NCBI GenBank assembly: GCA_964436955.1
Contig: CAYTFC010000088.1
Coordinates: 1 to 11,806, forward strand
Source of the DNA: CAMFKD01 sp964436955
Lineage (GTDB): Bacteria; Chlamydiota; Chlamydiia; Chlamydiales; JAJFMA01
Length of the DNA stretch: 11,806 bases
Direction of reading: 5' to 3'
Part shown: piece by piece, positions 1-6,666 of the stretch
How positions within the stretch are numbered: the stretch's first letter is position 1
How the letters are laid out: every line of letters begins with the position of its first letter
Position numbers and translations under genes: made by a program
Notes under the pieces: model-generated
Databases searched by the model: none
Seen by the model: only the letters and a program-made list of their open reading frames with translations
Told to the model about the DNA's origin: nothing

Positions 1-485
1 CAATTGGTAATCCCATAAGGTTTCCCTGATAATTTGTAGGTATCATCAGCAGCTAAGCTAAAGTCGTAGTGAATACCTGAGCGGTCAATCAGGCGTAGGG
101 ATGATCGCCATCCTGTCGTATGTAAGTGACGGTGAGGAACAACATTCCATCCTTTATAAGTTTGGTTGAGGTGCCGATAGAGGCCCAGACGATACATGTC
201 GTAATCCCGCGTGCGTTTGCGCGAATTCATGCTGGAGATGATGGGGGGAATATAGGTGCGGTTAATGAAGATATTTTGCGCACCAAAGGCTACGAGATCA
301 GTATCTCGGCGACAAACTTGTCCACTGGCCGGACTCACAAACCCTCCCACTAAAAGGTTGTCATCTCCTTTTAGGGTAAGAAATTCATCGATGGTGCGAT
401 AGACTGGGGCGTCATCTTCAACGTTCCCTTTCACTTCCATACTGACGAAAACGAACAGACACAGGCAAATTCTAAAAAACATCAT
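1..485 (-). CDS. Partial exported Rhs-like (RHS/YD-repeat family) protein, N-terminal part
   Basis: An open frame without stops runs from an ATG at 485 (or the adjacent ATG at 482) to the left edge, giving 161 codons; the gene continues beyond position 1. Residues 1-20 look like a short secretion signal: an Arg at 5, hydrophobic core 6-14, and a possible cleavage near Gly20. Residues 43-80 resemble the opening of Rhs proteins: a Gly-Gly-Phe turn, a 'SPASGQV' segment, then 'TDLVAFG' and 'INRTY', matching the usual pattern of a ligand-like 'NPxTG', 'TDLxxPG' and 'RxY'. Further on, 'GWNVVPH' could correspond to the Rhs 'GWxxN' strand. Rhs proteins form large beta-cocoon shells, often with a toxin tip, but no tip or YD repeat is visible here because the gene is cut. 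The start has only a weak AAGG upstream. The family call is tentative; coding itself is well supported by the long open frame and signal sequence. Confidence 0.55.
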   Translation of the reverse strand, partial: MMFFRICLCLFVFVSMEVKGNVEDDAPVYRTIDEFLTLKGDDNLLVGGFVSPASGQVCRRDTDLVAFGAQNIFINRTYIPPIISSMNSRKRTRDYDMYRLGLYRHLNQTYKGWNVVPHRHLHTTGWRSSLRLIDRSGIHYDFSLAADDTYKLSGKPYGITN

Positions 486-571
486 CAACCTTTATATTCA
501 AAAAAGGTAGCGTATAGAAATAAAGAGTAATATTAAATAAAAATTATAATAAATACATGTAAAACGATGGG

Positions 572-607
572 CACGGAGCCACAGGTCCTCCTTTGTGCCT
601 CCGTGGT
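572..607. repeat. Imperfect palindrome, degenerate copy of the arm of the 2370-2605 element
   Basis: Bases 572-585 pair with 592-605 across a 6-base loop, with one mismatch and two G-T pairs. Bases 582-607 match 2555-2580 of the large inverted-repeat element at 22 of 26 positions, so both belong to one dispersed repeat family. The palindrome lies between the AbiEi stop (642) and the Rhs-like start (485). On the minus strand it is followed after five bases by a TTTT run, so it could weakly end AbiEi transcription. The rest of 486-641 is very AT-rich and contains a TATAAT hexamer on the minus strand (548-543) without a convincing -35 partner. Confidence 0.5.
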
Positions 608-641
608 AAAAATTCTAAAAAATTAAAACCGACGACAACTG

Positions 642-1454
642 TTAAGAGTTAATTTGCAGAAGCCACTTTTTGCTATATTTGCCTTGGGGAGGTGAGGATG
701 AATCGAGGCGGCGATAGCCTTTGATAGGGATATCAAGAAGCGGCTGCAGAAGGGCGGAATTTGTGTGTGATTGCTCAAGCAGCCATCCGATTCGCTTGGC
801 AGTGGCTACATCACTTTGGGTAGCATACGTAACTAGGCGAGTGATGTCTAATTTTTTATGGGCATGGTGAAAGGCTTCTTGAACATTTTGCCAGCCCCCA
901 CAGTGTTGTGGTAGCGCCACAGCTTCGACCAGAGTTCGTTCTAGATCGGTGATGAGAATATCAATGCCTTCAATGCTTGTATGTTCAACACCATAAGCGC
1001 GATTTAACTTCGTTTGCACGAAAAAAAATAGCAGGTCACCGATGGGGTACGTTCCTGGAGGGTGAGGTGTATCTTTGCGCCGCAAGCGGGGGAAAATGCT
1101 GCCGGTCCTAGTGAGTACGTAGATATATGGAGAGGCACTTTTTACAAGATTATGCTGATTTAATGCGGTCCAATAGCTAATAACGGATGGCTTGGTTAGT
1201 GCTAGTCCTATTTCAAACGGATGTGCGGCAGGAGAGGTGGGTAGCGAGCACCAAATAGCATAAAGCCCTCTACGAATGGGTACTATCCATCCATCGTGTT
1301 GGAGATGTTTTAGTGTGCTAGGAAGCTCCTTTTCTGAAAGCCCAATTTCTTTTGCTAATGGTAAGAGCTGTTCCAACGAAAAGATGCGTTGCCCATGCTG
1401 GCCGATTTGGCGAAGGAGCTCAAGCCCTAGCACCTGACGCTTGATCAGACGCAT
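642..1454 (-). CDS. AbiEi-family antitoxin (type IV toxin-antitoxin), no toxin nearby
   Basis: The product is about 270 residues, a usual size for AbiEi/COG5340 antitoxins. The N-terminal 70 residues form a winged-helix-like region with a 'LLPLAKE' helix and the typical ending 'GWIVPIRRGLYAI'. The C-terminal domain shows further family marks: 'HPFEIG', 'SYWTALNQHNL', 'ITDLERTLVEAV', 'CGG' and 'KRIGWLLEQ'. Family members bind DNA, repress their own operon and neutralise an AbiEii nucleotidyltransferase toxin. No AbiEii-like gene lies in the window, so this is an orphan or acts as a stand-alone regulator. I chose the ATG at 1454 because homology begins there; the longer frame to 1562 would overlap the upstream gene by 80 bases with a nonsense-looking extension. 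The gap to the upstream TPI-like stop is 28 bases, so the two are probably co-transcribed. Family assignment is firm; function as an antitoxin here is inferred. Confidence 0.8.
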   Translation of the reverse strand: MRLIKRQVLGLELLRQIGQHGQRIFSLEQLLPLAKEIGLSEKELPSTLKHLQHDGWIVPIRRGLYAIWCSLPTSPAAHPFEIGLALTKPSVISYWTALNQHNLVKSASPYIYVLTRTGSIFPRLRRKDTPHPPGTYPIGDLLFFFVQTKLNRAYGVEHTSIEGIDILITDLERTLVEAVALPQHCGGWQNVQEAFHHAHKKLDITRLVTYATQSDVATAKRIGWLLEQSHTNSALLQPLLDIPIKGYRRLDSSSPPQGKYSKKWLLQINS

Positions 1455-1482
1455 AGGGACGATGGTGTGTTTGCTCGAGCCT

Positions 1483-2280
1483 TCACTCACTGGGTTCAGG
1501 CTCCGGTTCAGGCAGTGGCGGAGGTTGGGTTGCCCAGCGGTGCCAAGCTTCTCCAACTTCAACTAGCAAGGCCGGGTTGGATGATGCGTGAGGGAAATAG
1601 TATCCAGCGCAAAGAGCTCCTGTAGCCTCAATAACAGCATCGCAGTGTCTTAAGTGACTGGGGAGAGCTAGCAATACCGGAATTTGTGCACCACTCTCTC
1701 CGACGATTATTGAAATGACCTGTCTCATGGTGTCAAGCCCTTTCAGGAGGTCGTTAGCGAGTCCAGCTCCCTTGTAGAATACTGGCCATGGACCTTGATA
1801 AACCAAGCTAAGAAGAGGAAGTTGTTCGGCGGGAATGGCTCCTAAAAAGCCTTGTAGTTGAGCTTCCAGACCATGGACGCCGCCTGCTTTGGTATCTCCT
1901 ACGCAGGCAATCACTCGCAGTCCAGCTTCTAAAGCGGAGAGTATTTTTTGTGAAACCACGGCGTCTTCTTCTCCTAGAACTTCACGCGCTTCACGATCAC
2001 CAAGCAACACGAAGCCCGCTTGTGCATCTTGCAGCATTTTGACTGCAAAGTGAGATGCATAACTGCCCTCTATAGTATTGAGCATGTTGTCAATACCAAG
2101 TAGCAGTTGATCAGAAAACTGGCTTTGATCCGCTTCCCGTCGATAGGGATAGGGCAATGCGGAATAGAGTAGGGGCCCTTCTGGATCGAGGTGACGCAGA
2201 ATTTCGGCGTTATTTGATAGGGTATCCTCGACGGAAAAGTAGGGTTTCCAGCGGCATAGTAGAATGGGTCTTTCGGACAT
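1483..2280 (-). CDS. Triosephosphate isomerase-fold protein with degenerate active site (likely pseudoenzyme)
   Basis: The 265-residue product has the length and landmarks of TPI: 'RWK' at 10-12 for the N-W-K motif, 'GSYASHFAVKMLQDA' around 72-86 for the GAxTGExSxxML stretch, 'VLLG' followed by 'EVLGEED' around 91-106, and Cys126 in 'CVG'. The catalytic residues are mostly replaced. The active Asn is Arg10, with only Lys12 kept. The electrophilic His in 'GHSERR' is Asp95. The base Glu in 'YEPVW' is Gln162, followed by an altered loop 6. The phosphate-binding 'YGGS' is missing (Leu-Ala-Leu-Pro around 203-207), and 'VGGAS' reads Phe-Pro-His-Ala-Ser. Residues 252-265 form a Pro/Glu tail not usual in TPI. 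Isomerase activity is therefore unlikely, while a full-length undamaged frame argues for a retained non-catalytic role. It heads a two-gene minus-strand unit with the AbiEi gene. The fold call is strong; the role is unknown. Confidence 0.8.
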   Translation of the reverse strand: MSERPILLCRWKPYFSVEDTLSNNAEILRHLDPEGPLLYSALPYPYRREADQSQFSDQLLLGIDNMLNTIEGSYASHFAVKMLQDAQAGFVLLGDREAREVLGEEDAVVSQKILSALEAGLRVIACVGDTKAGGVHGLEAQLQGFLGAIPAEQLPLLSLVYQGPWPVFYKGAGLANDLLKGLDTMRQVISIIVGESGAQIPVLLALPSHLRHCDAVIEATGALCAGYYFPHASSNPALLVEVGEAWHRWATQPPPLPEPEPEPSE

Positions 2281-2315
2281 GACGTAGATCTCGGCTAAAA
2301 TGTGACTAAGAATAG

Positions 2316-2344
2316 AGTTTGGAATTTGTGCAGGTCATTGTCAA
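2316..2344 (-). promoter_or_regulatory. Possible sigma70-type promoter of the TPI-like/AbiEi unit
   Basis: The minus strand carries a perfect TTGACA at 2344-2339. A 17-base spacer leads to CAAACT (2321-2316), which matches the -10 consensus at only three positions. It lies 36 bases before the TPI-like start and just downstream of the large inverted-repeat element. The -35 is good and the -10 is poor, so this is only a candidate. The TPI-like ATG has no clear Shine-Dalgarno sequence. Confidence 0.25.
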
Positions 2345-2444
2345 GCTATACTCTTGGGTACGAGGAGGATTTTTAACGCAAAGAGGGATTAAGAAACACA
2401 AAGGCGCAAAGGGGGACCTGCGGTTAGGTAACTGCTTTAGGGAC

Positions 2445-2471
2445 TTTTCCCGGTCTGAGAGACCGGGAAAA
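2445..2471. repeat. Internal hairpin 1 of the composite element
   Basis: A perfect 12-bp stem pairs 2445-2456 with 2460-2471 around a 3-base loop. The stem is TTTTCCCGGTCT and its complement, so in either transcription direction the GC core is followed by a run of T or A. This is the shape of a bidirectional intrinsic terminator, and read on the minus strand it would lie downstream of the SET gene. Confidence 0.7.
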
Positions 2472-2501
2472 ACTGCCTCAATTTAACAATTAGATAAGGC
2501 T

Positions 2502-2533
2502 GGGTCTCCAGGCCTCTCAAGGCCTGGAGACTC
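2502..2533. repeat. Internal hairpin 2 of the composite element
   Basis: A 14-bp stem pairs 2502-2515 with 2520-2533 around a 4-base loop, with one G-T pair near the base. It is GC-rich (core CTCCAGGCCT) and lacks a T-run directly after it on either strand. Together with hairpin 1 it would make the interior fold into two arms when the outer repeats pair. Confidence 0.7.
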
Positions 2534-2621
2534 CCTAAAACCCTTTTCTATCCGCAGGTCCCCCTTTGCGCCTCTGTGTTTCTTAATCCTTCTTTGCGTT
2601 AAAAAATAATTTAAACACTCT

Positions 2622-3452
2622 CTAAGCTTTTCGGCGGTATTGCCAAAAGGCATCGCCATAATTAAAAGTGAGGTGAGCACCCTTACAGATAGGTTGGTTA
2701 GCGCGTAGAAAGAAGTGCAGCAAGCCACGGTCAAGGAGACATTCCAATGACAAATTGGGCGTGTCGCTATGATTCACAAACCGGATTTCGTTTCCTCCTA
2801 ACGCAGCATCGATCACAAAAACCTGACGAGACCAATATTTCGAAGGATAATGCAAGCAATATTCATTTAGCTCTGGAGCAGACCGACTCACTGGACGTAT
2901 GACGCCGGTATAGACTCCGACAAAAGTGCCTTGAACCATATTTTCGTTAGCGAAAGCTCCATATCCCAATATCGAGTCAATCCAAGCGATGGTTATGTCC
3001 GCGACAGCTCCATGCGCAATTTGGTCGCGAAAATAGTCGTACAGCGGATCACGCTCCATTCCAACCAGTCCTAGCCTATAGATCCATGGGCATTGTTGCC
3101 CGATAATCTTTAGCTGGTCATAGCTAGTAAAAATGGTGTGAGATAAATAAGGAATACCGAACTGTTTCTGAAATTCCTGCAGTGACAACTTTTTAACGAT
3201 GTGCTCACCTTTAGGTACTACTTTAATGGTATGGGTATTGGGGATATGCAGAAGTGGAAACCATTCCTTTCGGTTAAGAAGTATGGCAAGTTCGCGTGGT
3301 TTGAGGCCTAACTGATTGGATTTTTCCAAGTATGACGTGTCGGCGAAAGCTAAATCGTTCTCAATTATTGCTTCATGGACGTGGCTTTCGGAATTCGCGA
3401 AGCTGTTCCAAATACGTTGTAGACGCTGTTTTAGGATTTGACGTATTTTCAT
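2622..3452 (-). CDS. SET-domain protein-lysine methyltransferase
   Basis: This 276-residue protein carries a SET domain in its C-terminal half, about residues 150-270. 'GYGAFA' (163-168) and 'GTFVGVYTGVI' (175-185) form the S-adenosylmethionine-binding start. 'EIRFVNHSDTPN' (222-233) is the hallmark RFxNHSxxPN motif of the pseudoknot. 'LTFNYGDAFW' (261-270) supplies the conserved Tyr265 near the end. No cysteine-rich post-SET zinc site is present. Residues 1-150 are not recognisable and may be a substrate-recognition region. SET enzymes transfer methyl groups to lysines of proteins; in host-associated bacteria they are known either as secreted effectors acting on host histones or as modifiers of bacterial proteins. 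No classical signal peptide is seen, so any secretion would use another route. The ATG at 3452 lacks a clear Shine-Dalgarno. It is divergent from the Pel-like operon, 104 bases away. Confidence 0.85.
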   Translation of the reverse strand: MKIRQILKQRLQRIWNSFANSESHVHEAIIENDLAFADTSYLEKSNQLGLKPRELAILLNRKEWFPLLHIPNTHTIKVVPKGEHIVKKLSLQEFQKQFGIPYLSHTIFTSYDQLKIIGQQCPWIYRLGLVGMERDPLYDYFRDQIAHGAVADITIAWIDSILGYGAFANENMVQGTFVGVYTGVIRPVSRSAPELNEYCLHYPSKYWSRQVFVIDAALGGNEIRFVNHSDTPNLSLECLLDRGLLHFFLRANQPICKGAHLTFNYGDAFWQYRRKA

Positions 3453-3486
3453 GGAAATAAGGATATCAAATTATTGACTTCTTTAC

Positions 3487-3515
3487 TTGCCGGATCAATG
3501 CAAAATATTTAATAT
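3487..3515 (+). promoter_or_regulatory. Probable promoter of the Pel-like operon
   Basis: TTGCCG (3487-3492) and TAATAT (3510-3515) are separated by 17 bases and match sigma70 consensus at four positions each. The site lies about 40 bases before the hydrolase start. A further TTGACT at 3474-3479 has no good -10 at normal spacing. The element overlaps an 8-bp dyad and a predicted promoter on the opposite strand. Confidence 0.4.
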
Positions 3516-3521
3516 CCGGCA
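3488..3521. promoter_or_regulatory. 8-bp dyad, candidate operator between divergent genes
   Basis: TGCCGGAT (3488-3495) and ATCCGGCA (3514-3521) are perfect inverted repeats separated by 18 AT-rich bases. A centre-to-centre spacing of 26 bases would place both half-sites on roughly one DNA face if bound by a dimeric or tetrameric regulator. The dyad overlaps the predicted -35 and -10 of the Pel-like operon and the core of the predicted SET promoter, so one factor could control both. Confidence 0.45.
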
Positions 3522-3531
3522 CTCGGGTCAA
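3502..3531 (-). promoter_or_regulatory. Possible promoter of the SET gene
   Basis: On the minus strand TTGACC (3531-3526) is followed after 18 bases by TATTTT (3507-3502). It lies about 50 bases before the SET start and overlaps the plus-strand promoter and the dyad. Confidence 0.35.
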
Positions 3532-3546
3532 GTCTAATGGTATTTT

Positions 3547-3553
3547 AGGAGGT
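3547..3553 (+). promoter_or_regulatory. Strong Shine-Dalgarno of the first Pel-like gene
   Basis: AGGAGGT ends three bases before the ATG at 3557. It is the best ribosome binding site in the window and fixes this start. The two downstream genes of the operon rely on ATGA overlaps instead. Confidence 0.8.
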
Positions 3554-3556
3554 GCG

Positions 3557-4399
3557 ATGTTAAAGACTTTGCGACTGTTACTATGTCCACTGCTGGGATT
3601 TGCAGGAACCGTCACGGCAGATTCGCCGCGCTGGGTGGTGTACTATAACAATTTGGCGACTTACGAGCAGTTGCGTCCTTACAATCCTCTCGTGTTTGAT
3701 AGCCATACGCACCCGTCCTTAAGACCATTTATGTCTACTGATGTAACCACGCTGGCCTATCTCAGTCTTGGAGAAGTAGCCACGCACAATCCCTATTTTG
3801 AAGAGGTAAAAGCACAGGGCCTATTGTTGGGAGAAAACCCTAATTGGCCTGGCAGCTATTTTGTTGACGTGCGTAGCCCGAAGTGGACCAAGCGTGTAAT
3901 TGAGAACCTAATTCCTGCTATTTTGTTTAAACGGTTCAAGGGTATTTTTCTAGATACACTAGATAATGCGGATTTTTTGGAGGATGAAGATCCCATTAAA
4001 TACAAAGGGATGCGCGAGGCGGCGATTCGTTTGGTGAAAGCTATTAGACGTAACTACCCGCAAATCCCTATCATGTTAAACCGAGCCCTCGATATTGCCC
4101 CTTCTATTATTACTGACGTGGACATGGTTTTAGGTGAATCCGTGTTGACCAATTATGACGTAGGAACGAAAAAATATGGGCGGGTTGCCAAGAAAGATTA
4201 TGATGCTTATGTGGATCGTCTAAAAAAATTGGAGCAGGAAAATCCACGAGTCACTATTTATACCCTCGACTATTGGGATCCAGAGGATTCAAAAGGGATC
4301 GAGGAGATCTATCGCATACAAAGAGAGAATGGCTTCATACCTTATGTGGCGACTCGTGATTTGCAAACTATAGTGCCCGAACCCGTGTTGGTTAAATGA
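3557..4399 (+). CDS. pelA: PelA-type glycoside hydrolase (endo-alpha-1,4-polygalactosaminidase family), stand-alone
   Basis: The 280-residue product begins with a signal peptide (residues 1-21, cleavage after Val-Thr-Ala), so it is exported. The rest is a single TIM-barrel-type domain like the N-terminal hydrolase of PelA. In order: 'AYLSLGEV' (67-74), 'LLGENPNWPGS' (90-100), 'GIFLDTLDN' (129-137), 'MLNRAL' (173-178), 'VLGES' (191-195) and 'YTLDYWDP' (245-252). Glu194 sits where the catalytic acid Glu218 of Pseudomonas PelA is expected, by distance from the domain start; this equivalence is inferred. The family cleaves GalN/GalNAc-containing polymer such as Pel in the periplasm. In PelA this domain is fused to a deacetylase; here that domain is the next gene, which starts inside this stop codon (ATGA at 4396-4399). 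The two proteins therefore probably act as one complex. Function is well supported; the exact polymer is not known. Confidence 0.85.
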   Translation: MLKTLRLLLCPLLGFAGTVTADSPRWVVYYNNLATYEQLRPYNPLVFDSHTHPSLRPFMSTDVTTLAYLSLGEVATHNPYFEEVKAQGLLLGENPNWPGSYFVDVRSPKWTKRVIENLIPAILFKRFKGIFLDTLDNADFLEDEDPIKYKGMREAAIRLVKAIRRNYPQIPIMLNRALDIAPSIITDVDMVLGESVLTNYDVGTKKYGRVAKKDYDAYVDRLKKLEQENPRVTIYTLDYWDPEDSKGIEEIYRIQRENGFIPYVATRDLQTIVPEPVLVK

Positions 4400-6666
4400 T
4401 ACATTTTGCCTTGAAATGGTTGATTCTGGCTTGTACTTGTTTGGGTGTCTTTCCCGCATGTGCCGAAGATATTGCTATTCCAAGGACGGTTATCGCGCTA
4501 TACAATCCCAAAATGCTGAATGACATCAGCGATAGCGCGATTCACCAATTCGCTGAAATGCCTCTTAATCATTTAGGTTACCGCGTCTGGTTTTACGACA
4601 TTAATGAGGTACTTCCTGACCTTACAGGTAGACCAGACATCCATGGAGTTGTTACTTGGTTCCCGGGCGGAATGACTATCCCTGATCCTGTGGGATATCT
4701 AAAATGGGCCTCTAAAATCATTGACGATGGCAAAAAATTTGTCATATTGGGAAACCCAGGATTCTACGATAACGATGGCAGTGTCCCACCGGATTTGCGA
4801 AACGTCTTCTGGTCTAAGTTAGGTCTATATGATCAGGTTGTTTTTGTATCGGCAACCTATGATGTCAGCTTGATAAAATTAGATTCTACAATGGTTGATT
4901 TTGAGCGCTCTTATGGCGGTATTCTTCCCGGATTTCATACGCTAAAAGGGGCATCTACCGACACGAAGGTCCATCTTGCAGCCCGAACCGGTAATGATCC
5001 GGGAACAGATTCTATTTTGGTGGCTACACATCCCTCTGGTGGTTATGTGGCCGAGGAGTATGAAGTTTATTGGGATAACATTAGCGATAGTAATCGAGAG
5101 TGGTACATCAACCCGTTTCTCTTTTTTAAGCTCGCATTTGGTGATAATAAAGGGCCCATACCTGATACAACGACGCTGGTGGGACGTCGCATTTTCTATC
5201 ATCACATCGATGGCGACGGGTGGATTAGCCGTACCAATATCGCTGAATACCGGAAAGATCGTGCGCTTTGTGCTGAAGTGATTTACAGAGATGTCTTAAA
5301 GGCGTTTCCTGACCTTCCCTGCACAGTAGCTCCGATTGCTGCGGATTTGGATGATGCTTGGGTGGGCACAGCGGAGTCGCGTCGTTGGGCAAAAGAAATT
5401 CTAGCTTTACCAAATGTAGAGGCGGGATGTCATACTTATAGCCACCCGTTTCAATGGGGTTTCTTTGCTGATTATACGATGGAAAAAGAGGAGCCTTTCC
5501 TCTATTTGTATCCCTTTGGAAGTTGGTCAGGAACAAGCTTATGGGTGCGCCTTAAACATTATGCGGAGCTATTTCTAAAAAAACAGGATCTTACTCCAAG
5601 CTACGACGGCTCCACGCTCGATCAAGGATACGACTTGCCACGCGCCTATGCTAACAAGCCGTTTAACCTGCATCGAGAAGTTTACGGAGCCATTGATGAA
5701 ATTAACAAACTCGCACCTCCGGATAAGCATGTGGTTGTCTATCAGTGGTCTGGCGACTGCTTACCATTTGAAGCAGCGGTGGCCGACACACGTTCGGGTG
5801 GCTTACTTAATTTAAATGGCGGAAATACGCGCTTTGATTCTGAATCACGTTCCTATGGCTGGGTAAGACCAATTGGTCGTCAGGTCGTGGGTCAGCGCCA
5901 GATCTATGCCTCCAATAGTAACGAGAACATTTACACAGACAACTGGACATCACATTTCTATAATTTCAACCTTTTGCCGCAGACATTTCAAAATACCAAT
6001 ACGCCAGTGCGCGTAAAGCCGATGAACCTGTATTACCACATGTTCTCTGGTGAGCGGCGACCCGCATTGGAGGCCCTTCTGCAAAACATTGCGTACATTC
6101 GTGATCAGGAAATTGTTCCGATCAAGATGAGCGCTTTTGCTGCTATGGGAGATGGATTTTATCAAGTAGAGATTTACAACATTGGCAAGGATCAGTATCG
6201 CGTATCCAATCGTGGTGCGATTGCCACGGTGCGTTTTGACAATGCCATCTTCGGATCTGTGGATTTTGCGCGCTCACAAGGCGTTTTAGGGCAGCGTCAT
6301 TTTCAAGGGAGCTTATATGTTGCGCTGGATCCTTCGGTCAATGAACCCATCGTAGCTTTGCAGGATTGCCCACGATGCGACGTGGCACCCTTCGCAACGA
6401 TTCCGTATCTTGTAGAGAGTCGGTGGGAAATTTGGGATGCTCACGCCGATGAAAGCCCTGCTGTAACCTTTATGGCTAAAGGATACGGCCAAGGTAGGAT
6501 GACTTGGCACGTTCCTAAGCCTGGGACCTACGTGGTTACAATAACCTCTAAAACCATAGCTCCAATTACGAAACGTATTGATGCCATTCATCCTGAAATT
6601 TCATTCTCAATAGGCGAAGGATCGATTTTAGAGCCTATTAATGTGAAAATTGAGAGGGCATTATGA
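4396..6666 (+). CDS. pelA: PelA-type polysaccharide deacetylase, exported
   Basis: This 756-residue protein equals the part of PelA after the hydrolase. A signal peptide covers residues 1-23 (cleavage after Ala-Cys-Ala). Residues about 30-250 resemble the middle Rossmann-like region of PelA, with 'VVTWFPGG' and 'FVILGNPG'. The deacetylase follows: 'YHHIDGDG' (268-275), with metal-binding Asp272 and Asp274, and 'HTYSHP' (346-351), with His346 and His350. The 74-residue Asp-His distance is close to the 72 of Pseudomonas PelA. The last 180 residues look like a beta-sandwich, perhaps carbohydrate-binding, and hold a Cys-Pro-Arg-Cys pair at 658-661. The expected role is removing acetyl groups from GalNAc polymer in the periplasm before export. 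Its own signal peptide shows that the split from the hydrolase is a genuine gene arrangement, not a frameshift. It overlaps both neighbours by four bases, so translation is coupled. No Shine-Dalgarno is visible at 4396. Confidence 0.85.
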   Translation: MIHFALKWLILACTCLGVFPACAEDIAIPRTVIALYNPKMLNDISDSAIHQFAEMPLNHLGYRVWFYDINEVLPDLTGRPDIHGVVTWFPGGMTIPDPVGYLKWASKIIDDGKKFVILGNPGFYDNDGSVPPDLRNVFWSKLGLYDQVVFVSATYDVSLIKLDSTMVDFERSYGGILPGFHTLKGASTDTKVHLAARTGNDPGTDSILVATHPSGGYVAEEYEVYWDNISDSNREWYINPFLFFKLAFGDNKGPIPDTTTLVGRRIFYHHIDGDGWISRTNIAEYRKDRALCAEVIYRDVLKAFPDLPCTVAPIAADLDDAWVGTAESRRWAKEILALPNVEAGCHTYSHPFQWGFFADYTMEKEEPFLYLYPFGSWSGTSLWVRLKHYAELFLKKQDLTPSYDGSTLDQGYDLPRAYANKPFNLHREVYGAIDEINKLAPPDKHVVVYQWSGDCLPFEAAVADTRSGGLLNLNGGNTRFDSESRSYGWVRPIGRQVVGQRQIYASNSNENIYTDNWTSHFYNFNLLPQTFQNTNTPVRVKPMNLYYHMFSGERRPALEALLQNIAYIRDQEIVPIKMSAFAAMGDGFYQVEIYNIGKDQYRVSNRGAIATVRFDNAIFGSVDFARSQGVLGQRHFQGSLYVALDPSVNEPIVALQDCPRCDVAPFATIPYLVESRWEIWDAHADESPAVTFMAKGYGQGRMTWHVPKPGTYVVTITSKTIAPITKRIDAIHPEISFSIGEGSILEPINVKIERAL

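Larger units (their letters stand above)
2370..2605. repeat. 236-bp composite inverted-repeat element (MITE-like or structured repeat)
   Basis: The outer arms 2370-2423 and 2552-2605 are reverse complements at 52 of 54 positions, without gaps. They contain the motifs AACGCAAAG and GGCGCAAAGGGGGACC. The 128-base interior holds two separate strong hairpins (2445-2471 and 2502-2533) and secondary arm matches (TTTAGGGA near 2436-2443 against TCCCTAAA near 2532-2539). No open frame of its own is credible. The right end sits 16 bases past the SET gene stop and the left end about 90 bases before the TPI-like start, so it fills most of the 341-base gap. I see no clear target-site duplication. It may be a non-autonomous mobile element, a dispersed repeat, or a transcript-end structure for the SET gene. 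Related half-arm sequence occurs at 582-607. Confidence 0.85.

Noticed and set aside
126..353. Plus-strand open frame of 75 codons
   Set aside because: It lies antisense within the Rhs-like frame, which has a signal peptide and runs open to the window edge.
1455..1562. N-terminal extension of the AbiEi gene to the ATG at 1562
   Set aside because: The extra 36 residues overlap the TPI-like gene by 80 bases, are not family-like, and the winged-helix similarity starts at the ATG at 1454.
2370..2605. A CRISPR array or riboswitch in the structured gap
   Set aside because: There are no regularly spaced direct repeats, and the symmetry is that of long inverted arms, not of a known aptamer fold.
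2483..2734. Minus-strand open frame across the SET gene end and the repeat
   Set aside because: It is out of frame with the SET gene and reads mostly through the hairpin repeat, with no protein-like features.
4390..4402. A frameshift splitting a single pelA gene
   Set aside because: The second gene has its own signal peptide, and the junction is a clean ATGA overlap identical to the next gene junction.
4942..6591. Several open frames inside the deacetylase gene, on both strands
   Set aside because: They are shadows of the long conserved deacetylase frame and lack ribosome sites and recognisable motifs.
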